Positions 1 through 11,800 of a stretch of 23,595 nucleotides of DNA are shown piece after piece (within the stretch, counting starts at the first letter, position 1; every line of letters begins with the position of its first letter). The notes under the pieces were generated by a model that was given only the letters and a program-made list of their open reading frames with translations, ran no database searches and was not told where the DNA came from. Source of the DNA: Heterostelium multicystogenum (lineage: Eukaryota > Evosea > Eumycetozoa > Acytosteliales > Acytosteliaceae); assembly GCA_003667245.1 (NCBI GenBank), contig RCNN01000448.1, positions 1-23,595 on the forward strand. Direction: 5' to 3'. The position numbers and the translations under genes are program-made.

Positions 1-3000
1 TCGATTTCCAGAATCCTCTCCAATTGGCTATTTGAAAACTATACTAAAACTAAAAAATATACAAAATTGCGTAGAACTGTCCCCTCTGATGGCTTGAAGG
101 CTAAGTGGCTTCTTATCCCAGAATCATTCCAAGTTCCAATGATACGTTCTTCCAACCAACTAAATACTAAGCTTTCACTCGAAATCTATATTACTACCCT
201 GAGCCAGATAGTCTTACTACCCAAACCTCTGCACCGAGAACCACTGCCCAATTTGCAACTGCAAGTTCATCAACTGCTTGGGTGGAACCAATCAACCAAA
301 GATGGCACTCTATGGTTGGTATTTCTATGACGTCACACAATAATGGAATTTGGGATGCCAACGAAAGTGGTGTACCATCTATTACCACTTACATCGTTGA
401 CTGGACTGGATTTAAACCAACAGGACAAAACAGCACACCTGTTGCTACCCCAACTGTCCTCTTCATTCAATGGTAGATTCCACTTTGACAACTTGAAACC
501 CAATTACTACTATCAGGTCATTGCTACCAATCCTGCTGGATATATTTTCGGTAAGCTCAATCACGATTTCGTATGTAATAAATGCATACGTCCAAACTGT
601 TGCTGGCGATGCCTCCAATTCTCAATTCATTTTCACTCTACCTGCCTACGCCATTCCTCTTATCTCAAGCCCAGGTACTGCTGAGGGTACTTACAAAATC
701 CCATTGAATGGATTCATGACTTATCCCGGTGATACCAACTATAATCCACCTAAAAATCCAACCTTTGCTATTACTCTCGATGGTTATGTTTACTATGACA
801 AGAATAACGATGGATTCCATCAAGGAGGTTACGAGTTTTGGTGTCCCAGGAGCAGTTGTCACCATTTCTGACATTGCCAACAACTCTACTCCACCAATCG
901 GTTTCTCAGGATCAGCTGTTTCCCCAGTTCCAAACTCAATCCAATGCTAATGGATGGTACCGTTTTCGATGACTTGATTCCATATCACACATATCGTGTT
1001 CGTATGACCAACCCAGAGGGATACAAATTTGGTAAGATTTACCCAGATTACTCATGCAATGGTTGTGTTCATACACCAACTGAATATGACAAACCAATCA
1101 AGGGTAAATACATCATTACTCTTCCCATTTTCAAGACTCCATTGATCAAGTCACCTGGAAACACCAGCTGGATATGAAGATTTAGATTTCTACTTCTATG
1201 TTCCCCCTATTGAAGGCCAAGATAGCAATCCAGTTACTTTGTATCCAACTGACGGAATTAAGCCATCTGGTGTTTCATCAAACTCCGCTACCCTGGTTCC
1301 AACCACTGCATCATGGATTCAAACTGGTTGTACCTGATTGGAATCCAACTAACAAAACCAACTGTCCAACCCAACTGGTGATATGACTAACTTCCCAACT
1401 ACAAACCTTCACCATTAACAAAATGTCCCAACTGGAGATTTTACCTATATTCCAACAACCACACCAACAGGTCAAAAGTACAGATCAATCAACCACATCC
1501 AACAGGCCAAAGCACCACACCAACAGGTCAAAGCACCACACCAACAGGACAAAGTACCACACCAACAGGTCAAGTACCACACCAACAGGTCAAAGTACCA
1601 CACCAACAGGTCAGAGTACCACACCAACAGGTCAGAGTACCACACCAACAGGCCAAAGTACTCAATCATCATCAACTTCTCAAACTACAACTCCAACACC
1701 TGGTAAAAACAGTGGTGCTTTGACAACCAACTTGTTTATTGATTCCAATGGAAATGGTATCAAGGATCCAAATGAAAAACCAATTCCAAATGCAGTTGTT
1801 TACTTGCTAACAATCGAGGGTAAGCCCGCAACTGATGCATCAGGTAAACCCATTCCACCAGCAACCTCAGATGAAAATGGAAAGATAACCTTCCAAAACG
1901 TACCAAATGATCAACAATACTACATGTTCATCAAAACCAATTCCAAATGGTTTGGTTGATCCAGGACCCATTGGCCCAATCAAAAATCCCAATTGATGGT
2001 CTCACTAGATCATCCAATCCAGGAGATGGAGTTGTCAATCAATTCATCACCCCTCTTGGTGACTACGGACTCTTCCCAATTGGACCCACTGATGGTAAAG
2101 GTGATGTCGGTGGAACCGTTTTCTACGATCCAAACTTCAATGGATTACAAGACGGTGGTGAGCCAGGTATCTCTGGTATCCAAGTTATCGTATATTCACC
2201 AGTTATACGGTTATGCATTTGCTTCAACAGTCACTGACGCCAACGGAAAATGGAAGATCCCAGGTCTCAATCCAAATATCCCATACCGTATTGAATACAT
2301 TACCCCAGATTACTTGGTTTCAACTGGTGCTGCTCTTGTTCGTTTCGTCAGAGGTGGAGATACTAATCTTGGTCTTGGTTTGGTATTCTATAACCAAAAC
2401 TGGTTCAGAGAAGGGTGACAACTTCCCCAAGTCATTCGCAACCACCTGCTTCGTCAAAGGTGCCAACAATGGTCCATACAGAGATCATACTACCGTCGTT
2501 GCTTTCTACAGTAATGCAGTTGGAAAGGGATACGAGAGCCCAGGAGATCAATTCGTTTACAAGATGGCCACTCACGGACAAGTCGGTTCCGTCAACGGTA
2601 TTGCCTACGATCCAAAGACTGGAGACACTTTCGTTTCCGCCTATCACAAGACTGGTAGTGACATTGGTCCATATGGTACTGGTGCCATCTACAAGATCAA
2701 CAGCAAGCTAGGTATCACTGTTTACGCCAATCTCAATGCTTTGTACGGTACCCAATACTGTGGTCCATACTCCCACTCTTTCGACTACCGTGAACGTGAT
2801 GTCGCCGGTCCATGGGTAGGAAAGATTGCATTTGGTGAAATGATCATCACCAACGACTTCCTCTATGTCACCAACTTGTACAGAAACGATATTGTGTCTA
2901 TTCCACTCCGTCAGACTCCAACCGCAACTAATGTGGTTGCCATCAACGTACCCAATCCAGGTTGCAGCGTTGCCAATGACTGGCATATCTTCCCAGTTAC

Positions 3001-4174
3001 CGTATACCAGAATGAATTGTACACCGGTGGTGTCTGTGCTGGTGAACTCGGTTCAACTCTCTCCACCTACATCCTTAAATTCGACCGTGCCAACAAGAAG
3101 TGGATCAACATCTTGTCATACACCATGAACTATGCCGTGGTTGCCGTTACCTCGACAACTTTGCCAACTGCGTTGGTTCTCAATGGACTCGTTGGTCAGT
3201 AACCGACACTGCCCAGCCAATGTTGACATCAATCATCTTTGATGACTTGGGTCACTTGGTTATGGGATTCAAGGATCGTTCTGGAGATATTGGTTCAACC
3301 GTATCAGCTCCAGATATGCTCGTTGCATGTCTCTCGCCAACTGGTTACTACTTCCTCGAGAACAACGGTGTCTGTGGAGGATACCTCGGATCCAGTCCAA
3401 ACCAAAAATCAATGACCGGACTCTACTTTGGTCCAGGTGGTGGACAATACTTTGATGTCAAGAAGCCAGGAATCCACGACTACGTCTCATCCTTTGCTGC
3501 CGTCAAGGGTGGTCCACAAGTTATTGTTACCACTGGTTTCGACATGTACGAGACCTACGAAGGTTCCGTCCGTTGGTACAACTCCACCACTGGTCGTGTC
3601 CTCAAGGGATTCTCTCTCTATATCTCAGTCTCATCGAAGGCCCCAACCTTTGGTAAGTCCAAACGGTCTTGGTGATATCACCGCCATCTATGATAACTCC
3701 ATGGATCAGACTCAAATCGGTAGAATCTGGTGGGACACCAACCTCAACGGTATTCAAGATGCCAACGAGCCAGGTATTGCCAACATTACCTCCTACCTCA
3801 TGGTACCAACCAGCAACAACCCAATCGGTATGGTCAAATCAGATGCCAGTGGTTACAGCATCTACAAAGTTCAACCAAACACCCAATACGTATGTCTCAT
3901 CCCAGCCACTGAGCTTGCCAAGCTCGGTTCCATTGTCGTCTCACCAAAGAACGTCGACCCATCCAAGACCGGTCCATACAAGGACAGCGATGGTCAGTTG
4001 GTCAACGGTAATCTTCTTGCTGCTTTCAAATCACCAGCCTATGGTGGTTTCTACTTCGACAACTGTCACTTCGGTATCTACCTAAAAGGACACCCCAGTA
4101 TTCCCCAAGTCGAATTGAATCATAAAGAAGAAATAGACCTAATTATCAAACAAATACCAAATATATACATATAA
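1..4174 (+). CDS. Colossin-like secreted protein with SdrD B-like domains (5' partial, many frameshifts)
   Basis: The conceptual product, read by hopping frames, contains at least five SdrD/Cna B-like modules, each with the hallmark 'D-x-N-x-NGI-x-D-x-x-E-x-G' loop: near 305-470 (NNGIWDANESG), 770-1010 (KNNDGFHQGG), 1720-1940 (SNGNGIKDPNE), 2107-2350 (NFNGLQDGGEPG) and 3715-3990 (NLNGIQDANEPG). Between modules three and four lies a Thr/Pro/Gln/Ser linker, and between four and five (about 2413-3640) a roughly 400-residue segment with repeated short strands (GIAYDPKTGDTFVSAY, DFLYVTNLYRNDIVSI) that I read as a beta-propeller-like fold. Such proteins are extracellular or wall-associated; in dictyostelids they are called colossins. 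The frame changes about twenty times, yet I found no in-frame stop within the correctly framed pieces. Stop TAA is at 4172-4174, with AATAAA at 4207-4212. The 5' end lies outside the window. Family assignment is fairly sure; whether the gene is intact is not. Confidence 0.75.
1492..1659 (+). repeat. 21-bp tandem repeat, eight copies, encoding TTPTGQS
   Basis: Eight head-to-tail copies of a unit with consensus ACCACACCAACAGGTCAAAG plus T or C. Seven residues (TTPTGQS) are encoded per unit, giving a Thr/Pro/Ser linker likely to be O-glycosylated between SdrD B-like modules. Copies 2, 3 and 5-8 are exactly 21 bp. Copy 1 (1492-1513) has 22 and copy 4 (1556-1575) has 20, so the frame is lost and regained inside the array. 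A partial copy precedes it near 1458-1478. Confidence 0.93.
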
Positions 4175-4837
4175 AAAAATTAATAGTAATATTTTGATTA
4201 CTTCACAATAAAACTTTGTTTTTAATTTAAATTAATTTTGGGTCCCTCTTCTTACAAAAACAATCAATTTTTTTTTTTCGGCTTACGGGTCCTAAAAGAC
4301 CGATGATATTTTTCACTGATATTTTAGGCGATTTTTACCATCATGTTAATTTACAAATCGACCTCACAATACACACTCTCTCCACACTCAATGGAGGGTA
4401 CACTAACTTTGCAAATGAATGAATCATTTAGACAAATAGTTCCATCAAATAATTATCAAATATATAATATTATTAATAGTAAAGAATGTAAGTTAATTCT
4501 TAAGATTAGCTAATATTGTTATTTATAGTTTTGGGTAAAATATCATTTTCACATCGGGAATAAATCATTTGATTGCATTGTAATATAATCGATTTAGTTC
4601 AACACTCCCTTTTGGTTAACCCACTAATCAAACATCATGCATATACCCATTACTAAAAAACAACATTGTTTATTTATCACAAACACACACATGAAGTTAG
4701 TTATTGTTGGACAACCATTAACACTACCACTACTGATCACTTGATCTAATATTTATCAATATATTGATTTTCCTACTACTTCTTACTACTATCTTTCTAG
4801 TCGTATCCGTCCTATCTAATGACTTATCATCTTGTTA

Positions 4838-4888
4838 TATAAATAAATAAATAGATAGATAAACAGATAGATAGATTGATAGATATAT
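4838..4888. repeat. (AAAT)n/(AGAT)n microsatellite
   Basis: Consecutive AAAT units pass into GATA/GATT units over about 50 bp in gene-free DNA. This is an ordinary simple repeat for an AT-rich dictyostelid genome. Confidence 0.85.
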
Positions 4889-5273
4889 GGTATTATCTAT
4901 CTTTTCTTTTATTGTTTGTTATATTTGATGTTTATTTATATGGCATTATGATTTTTAGTATATTAGATAAGAAAAGAGTAGCTGTATCTATTTTACAATA
5001 AAAGTAGTTAATTTACTAATAATATAGAGAATGGATACTTAATTCTCTAAATATAGTACTGTTGATGGTTGTGTATATTTAAAAATAATGTATCATTATT
5101 GTTTTTTAAAATGATGATATGTAACATAGTAATTGGAGATGCATGTTTGTATCATCAATCTCGATTGATTGTGATGTTATTTTTAATATTACCTTCAATC
5201 ATATAAAACATGTAACATTGATTTTCTACTAGATTACTACTACTACTTTACCAAGTTGATTTATCTATCGTAC

Positions 5274-5290
5274 GATTGATTGATTGATTG
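5274..5290. repeat. (GATT)4 microsatellite
   Basis: Four perfect GATT units in the spacer upstream of the C2-domain gene. Confidence 0.85.
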
Positions 5291-5514
5291 GATAAAGACT
5301 GTCATCTATACTCAATTCTCAATTATATTATTAATTCTTTAATTTTAATTCTAATTAATGTCATACATTATAATACAAATAAAATCAATTAATCAATCAA
5401 TTCAATTCAATTCAAATACACTTACTAAACAATCAAACCATAACATAATCTAATAAACAAACCAATACATTCTCTTCTCCCATTATTCTAATCTTTTTTT
5501 TACTTACCTTTTAG

Positions 5515-5515
<1 letters not shown>

Positions 5516-5546
<31 letters not shown>

Positions 5547-5550
5547 TTTT
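5516..5550. repeat. (TTTA)n microsatellite
   Basis: About eight to nine uninterrupted TTTA units, roughly 145 bp upstream of the C2-domain gene's start codon. The run may lie in its promoter or 5' leader. Confidence 0.9.
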
Positions 5551-5694
5551 AATCATACTTTAAGCATTGATCACATATTTATTAAATCATCTGTAATATT
5601 ATCTAAACACTTATATATAATTATCTACCTATTTTCATAAATTATCATATCATAATATTATAATCTCTAGTTTAACATAGTTCTTAGATTAAAA

Positions 5695-8540
5695 ATGACT
5701 TCTATGAGAGGTTTAAGTAAAAAGGGTGACCTTGAGATAACCTGTAGGTATAGATTACAAATTCTTTGTTGAAATGATTCATTCAGTCGGCAATGGACTC
5801 ACACATTTGTCAAAATAGTGTTGGATACCAAAGGAATAAAATCAGGTGATATCTTTTGTATAATTGATTTACCACCCAATAAACCATTTAAAACTCACCT
5901 ATTCAAAGGTCCAGATCCAATTTTCAATGAGAAGTTTACATTGTAAGTATTTCAAATGAAACCTCATATTTAAATTATTATTGATTACTGATGGATATTT
6001 AATGACAAATTATTTAGAGATCTGATGACCTTAAATGATGAGGAAATTACAATTGTTTTGAAAGAGCAAAAGCCGGCTGGTTCCAAATTTCTGGGCCAAA
6101 TTCAAATTCCCATTAAGGCACTCTCAATTACGCCTACTCCACAGACTTATTTCCTTACTGACCGTCCACTAAAAGCTGGAAAAACACCAAAGGTCATCAC
6201 TGGAAGTGTCCAAATTCAGTTGGGCTTCGTACATAGATACCAGAAGAAAACAAAGAAGATTCCATCACCTGAGATGAGAAGCGTAACAAATCAGCCTGTT
6301 GTCCAGCCCATCGCTGACAGTCGCTCGACCTATTCCAGTTCAGACAGTCTAAACTCCACTGATAGTTTGACATCGTTTGCTGAAGGTCATGGTAGTGTCT
6401 CTTCTAGATCAACTCTCGACGATATTGAGTATAGTCGTGAGGAGGCTGTAATCATTGACGAAACTCTTAAGGACAAAGAGTCAATTGTAATGAAGCAGTT
6501 GACTCAGCAGAAGAACTTCATAAAACAATATGGTGAGACCATTCGTAAGCGTGAGATTGCGGGAGACAAAACCATCTCTGGAGACAAGCTTAAGATTCAA
6601 CAAATGCAAAAGGAGCTTGAAGAAATGGAGAAGCTGGTCACTCAGTCCACGCCTTCACTGCAACAAATGACAAACTCATTACTAAGTGACATAGAAGGTC
6701 TATCAAGATCTACATCTAAGAGCACTATGCGTGTTGCTACAGTAAAGTCTGTCAGAGCTCCACCATCGATCGCTGTTTCTAGTCCAGCTTCCAAGATTGA
6801 CATTTCAACATTCAGTTTTGATGCAGCTGAGAACGAAAAGAAAATAAGAGAAGGCCTCAATCAACAAATAAAAAAGCTTCAGCTGGAGAATGATCGTTTA
6901 GAAAATTCACTCTACCAAGAAAAGCAAATTAGCAAACAAGTATCGGAGCTAGCTCTTAAAGTGAAGGTCCTGGAGGCTGAGAATATTTCTTTAGTACAAG
7001 AGAAGTCGGTGCTGGTAGGACGTGCCAGTATGTTTGAAAAAGAAGTTGAAAAATTGGAGAAAGAGATTGAATATGAACAGAGTTTGAAGAAGAAGGAATC
7101 AAGTAGAAAAGAATTAGAGCGTGATGAAGTATTCAGACTCACCAAAGAATTAGAACAATCCGAAACAGAGTTAAACTTCTTCAAACTGAGCTGGACAATC
7201 AAAAAGAGTTGAACAAGCTCGTTAAATCATCGACAATACCTCAAAGCAATGGATTGGCAAGCAAAGAAACTGACAGCTATAAGATTAAAATGTTGGAACT
7301 CGAGTTGGATGCAGAAAAGAAATCACATGAATTCGATGCAAAGAAGGCTAAACACTATGAGCAAGAGTTGGAGAAATCGGGTAGAATGGTCCAACGTTTA
7401 GAGTCAGAGATTGAGAAGCAAGATTTAGAGATTGCAAGCCTCAGGACCAAAGACTCAAGAAAAGATCGAAATAATATTGATGATAGATTAGATGAAGTCA
7501 TTCGTATATTAACCACTTTAGCTGGTAAACCCGATGGAGCTGCATTGGCAAGCATCAATGATAACTCGGTATTGGGACGCAAGCTCAGAGACTTGACTGA
7601 AAAGGCACAACAACAGAGTATCAAGAGCAAGGAAATGGAAGTAGAGCTAGAATCTGTCCGCCAACAAAAGATTCAAGCTATGATTCAGAAACAACGTGAA
7701 ATGACCGATGAAGAATACTTTGAATACTACGAAGATGAAAGATCATTTAATAATGGTGGTAGATCAGGTATGCAAATGAATCACAGCGATCAAATATCTG
7801 TACTTGTTAATAAGTTGGAGAAGTTGGACAAACTTGAGGATCTGATGAGAAAACTTGACAACATGAAATCAATGGTACCAGCTGGTCAGGATATTGCTGC
7901 CAGTGGAAGAAGAACTCATGCTGCTATTAAAGCTGAACTTCAGTCAATACAATCAATAATCATGAATGAAAAAACACCAGATAAAGAAAGAGAAGAAGCC
8001 AACATTCGCTTTGAAAAAGTATATCAGGAGCTTTCTCAAACCGAAGAACATAAGCGCGAACTTCTTCAAATTCAAGAGGATAAACGTAAGGTAAATGAAC
8101 CTCTCAATCAGAAGGCCCTTGCAAAACTACAGCCAATCTACTCCTCTACCAACATCGAGCGTAATGCTGAGCTTAAAGACCGGGTTAAAGCGTATCCTGA
8201 GCTACTGCTTATAGGATTGGACAGTAAGATCATTGCCTCCAAACATCAAAATGACTTTCAATCGTATTTCCTCACTAATTGTACACTAGAGGAGCTACGT
8301 GCCATCAGAGCCTCATTGCCCAAGTGGAGAGCTGACCAAAAGAAACAAATGGAGTGGACCATCTCTTTGGAGAATAAAATTGAGCAATACACAAAGAACC
8401 CACCCCCAGTCAGACCTGTACCCAAATTAGAAAAGCCAAAGACAAGATCAGCTTTAGTCAGCAAACCAGCAGCCAATTCTGGTGGTGGTCAAGACTCGGT
8501 CATGGCTGAGTTACTCAAGAGAAGAAGAAAGATTGATTAG
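5695..8540 (+). CDS. C2-domain and coiled-coil protein, family unknown
   Basis: Exons 5695-5743, 5819-5942 and 6018-8540. Both introns start GTAGGT/GTAAGT and end in TAG, and splicing joins the C2 strands (GDLEIT-LLDTKG; NEKFT-LDLMTL). Product is about 898 aa. Residues ~10-135 form a C2 domain; the third loop reads EQKPAGSKFLG and lacks the usual Asp cluster, so calcium-independent membrane or protein binding is more likely. A Ser/Thr-rich linker follows, then heptad-rich coiled coil over most of ~160-780. The C-terminal ~120 residues include a compact segment (NCTLEELRAIRASLPKW), a Pro-rich stretch and a basic end (ELLKRRRKID). The frame breaks once near 7183-7185: one extra A in that run restores F-K-T-E-L-D-N-Q-K-E-L and a coding length divisible by three. 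A cytoskeletal or trafficking scaffold is plausible but unproven. AATAAA lies at 8601-8606. Confidence 0.82.
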
Positions 8541-8896
8541 AACGAACGTTCTAAGAGACATCAATCGGGTAAAAAAAAAATTCAAGCTCAAAACTTATAA
8601 AATAAATATTATTATTATTTTACCAGTGTTTTTACCATTTGCTACAAAATCATCTTCAACGGATACTGACACCAATCAGGCTTATTTGATGTAAAAATTT
8701 GAATAAATAAAAATCCAACTAGGCTTGTTACCACAAAAATTTCTATCTCAAGGAGGAAGGTCCAATACCCAAATCTATTTTTGTGTATTTTTATTTTTAA
8801 CACTGAAAAAATCAAGTTTTATTGTTCTTTTTCTAACTTCAACTGGCTAAACAATTTCAAATTTGTTAAACAGATTTTAATAATAATAAGTATAAA
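8541..8896. other. Intergenic spacer between two + strand genes
   Basis: 356 bp of AT-rich DNA. It holds the 3' flank of the C2-protein gene (AATAAA at 8601-8606, A-rich runs) and the upstream region of the ComC-like gene. Nothing else recognisable. Confidence 0.7.
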
Positions 8897-11800
8897 ATGA
8901 TATCCAAAACATTTATTTATTTTATTATTATTTCTCAGTTGGTATTCAATGGTAAGAATAAAAAATACTATTTTAACTAATAATAATAGTTCATTAAAAA
9001 ATTAATTCTTTATCACCTTTTGATATACTTATAAGTTTACTATGCTCTATCATTCGAGCTAACCATTGAAAAATATAAACTTGAACCTCAGACTTATGTA
9101 GAAACAGGATTTTCTTATTGTTACCCTAGTCTTGGTATTGTCATAAGCAGTAATGAAAAGGTGTTGATATCTGACTTTATTCTAGATAACTCCACATCGT
9201 CACCCAATGTATTATCGATAAGAGTTAGAGAACTGACTTATATTGGATTAAATCAACAAACATTCCTGGTAAAGGTCAAAGCAGACAAAGGAGTATTCAA
9301 TGTCAATTTGAAGATTAAAGGTATCCCATATCAATTCGGTAGCTCAGAGTGTCTAGATAGTAGAATATTGTCATTTGATTTCCTATATCACACTAGTCCT
9401 GTGGTCAGCTCAGATGGAGTTATATATTTCTATTCAAAAGTATCAAATAATCAAGTATTTTCTTTCAAATTGAATTGTAATACGAATTCAATAGAATTGT
9501 ATTGTTATGCTGATTTCTTAAGAAAGCCAAATCAAAACACCATTGAAACTAAGCTGATGCTAAATAGCCCATACAGTCAATTGACTCCAACAATTCAATT
9601 AAATTATACTTATTATGGAGGTGTTTTGAAGAGTATTTCTTTCAACAATCCATTTCTTTTGAAAAGTAAGTATCTATTTACAAACCATTTCAATATTTAT
9701 AATAACAATCTATAAATCAATAGATTACAATCAAATGGAAATTAAAAACTTAACAAAGTATCCTCCAGAGAATTCTATAATTTGTCAAAATGAAATCACC
9801 TTAAAGTATTACTATACAAGTGTGTTTTTAGATGTATCTAGTGATACAAATGGTTATTTTGGATTTAAGGTTTCTTACTATCAAGAATTCAAGACTATAC
9901 CTGTTCGCCAAATCAATAATGTAACATCTTATTTTTGGTCTTTTTTTCCTTCCTCTAAAACACTAACCTACTATAACACACTCAATTCATCCCAACCATT
10001 TGATGATTTCAATAATCCAAATGTTCAACGATATCGTAAGTAATTTAATATTAATATTTAAAGATTATATACTAATATCCATTTTTAGTGGGTACCATTA
10101 TTAAAGGAGTTTCATTAAGTTGTTTTTTCAGACAATGAGAATGGCCTATATCTTTTCAATTATAAGTTAAATTCTACCAATGTTTATGACTTTAAAATTA
10201 GATGTTATGATTGTCCTGATATTACCTTATCATATCCAACATCCAATAAGAATTCTCAAGAGTATTTTTATTCTTATTCTTTCTCATTATCCTACAATTC
10301 AACCCAGTTATCTTTAGTTGATATTTTCTTATGGATCCATAACTAAGCAATACCAATTGCCGACAACTTACACCACAACAACTAATCAGCCACTTGTCCC
10401 AAATAATGGTATTAAAATGTTCAAACTATTTAAGATTTTGTATTAATTTATTCATTTTTTGTTCATTCTAGGAAAAATCCAATTGAATAATGTTACTATT
10501 ACTTTAATTGAAAATCAATTCTATAATTTCAAGATAAACTTTACATCACAATTTCCAATTAATATTTTTAAAATATTGGATGTACCTGTAGCAACTATTA
10601 TTAAACTTCAACCATTATTTACATTGAAAGATGCAAATTTGGTTTCTGGAAGCCTTCTCTCAGGAATTCTGGAGACTACATTTAAAGGACTTACTTTCGA
10701 TCCTAAAAACTTCATCAAATTCTCTATCTCTGGCCACTTAAGTGGGGACTCTTACTCTTCCAACGATTATTATAATAACGATTTTCAAACAATCAATTCA
10801 TTAATGATGTTTGACCTTTCATTTGATATCCTAGATGTTACATATTTCCAATTTGGCAACAACTCTGTAAATTTATCAAATGGAAATGTTCAAACTACAT
10901 TGTACTTCAATGTCACCAATCCCCTTATCTATTTAAAACCTATATTCTGGAGTTCTTCCATTGAAAATGCTAAACAATACTATGGAACTTACAGTGTTGA
11001 GTTGTCTATGTATTTTATCAATTTTGAAATCGAATCTAGTGAACTATCTGGTGAATATTCATATATACTTTCAAATGGAAACAATAACTTTACAACCACT
11101 CAAATTAAATCTACCATTGGTAACAATGCAACACTTTTAATAACTGAATCAAGTATTTACACTATTCAATCAATTACAACATCATACTATATATATTAAC
11201 TTTTTGATCATTATATAGTTGGTGATATTTTAGATCCATTTTTAGTTGGAATATCACTTTTCCCAAACAGTGTAGTAACATTATCAAGTTCAAATGATTC
11301 AATAAATATTGGATGGAACTTTGAGATTCAGGACACACCAAATGGATTTAAATATGGAACCATCGATGTTATTTCAAATTTGAATAAACATTTGAAAACT
11401 ATTAGATTTGATGAAACAAATAGAATTTCAGGAAATCCCTACGAGGGAATCTATCAAGTCTCGTTCAATGTAAATGGAAACAGTGCATCCCAAAACTATA
11501 CATTTGTTAATATGGTTCTTTATGATTCTAAAATGACAAGACCCAAACAAAATCCAAGATATGATCCAATGACAACAATCTTAAATACAACTAGTGAAAA
11601 CAATCTTTTCATCTATATCAACACACCAGGTATGTTAAAATTTCATTTCATTCAATAAATTTACTTATAAGTTATTTTATAAATAGTGGTAACATTTGAA
11701 TCACCAGTTTTGTCTTATCTATCTGTTTATCCACCAATTGTGAATGTAGGATCACTCAGCAGAAAGATTGAATTTAATTTGGAAATTTCTTATTCTATTG

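Larger units (their letters stand above)
4175..5694. other. AT-rich intergenic spacer without a confident gene
   Basis: About 1.5 kb between the colossin-like stop and the C2-protein start. It contains a poly(A) signal (4207-4212), a T10+ run near 4268-4279, several tetranucleotide microsatellites and the upstream region of the next gene. Only very short reading frames occur. One at 4391 with an intron-like stretch is treated as a finding. No tRNA or recognisable snRNA signature was seen. Confidence 0.7.

Noticed and set aside
4175..5694. Retrotransposon remnant or dictyostelid class I small RNA in the large spacer
   Set aside because: No terminal repeats, reverse transcriptase fragments, conserved class I ends or upstream CCCATAA-type element were seen; only simple repeats.
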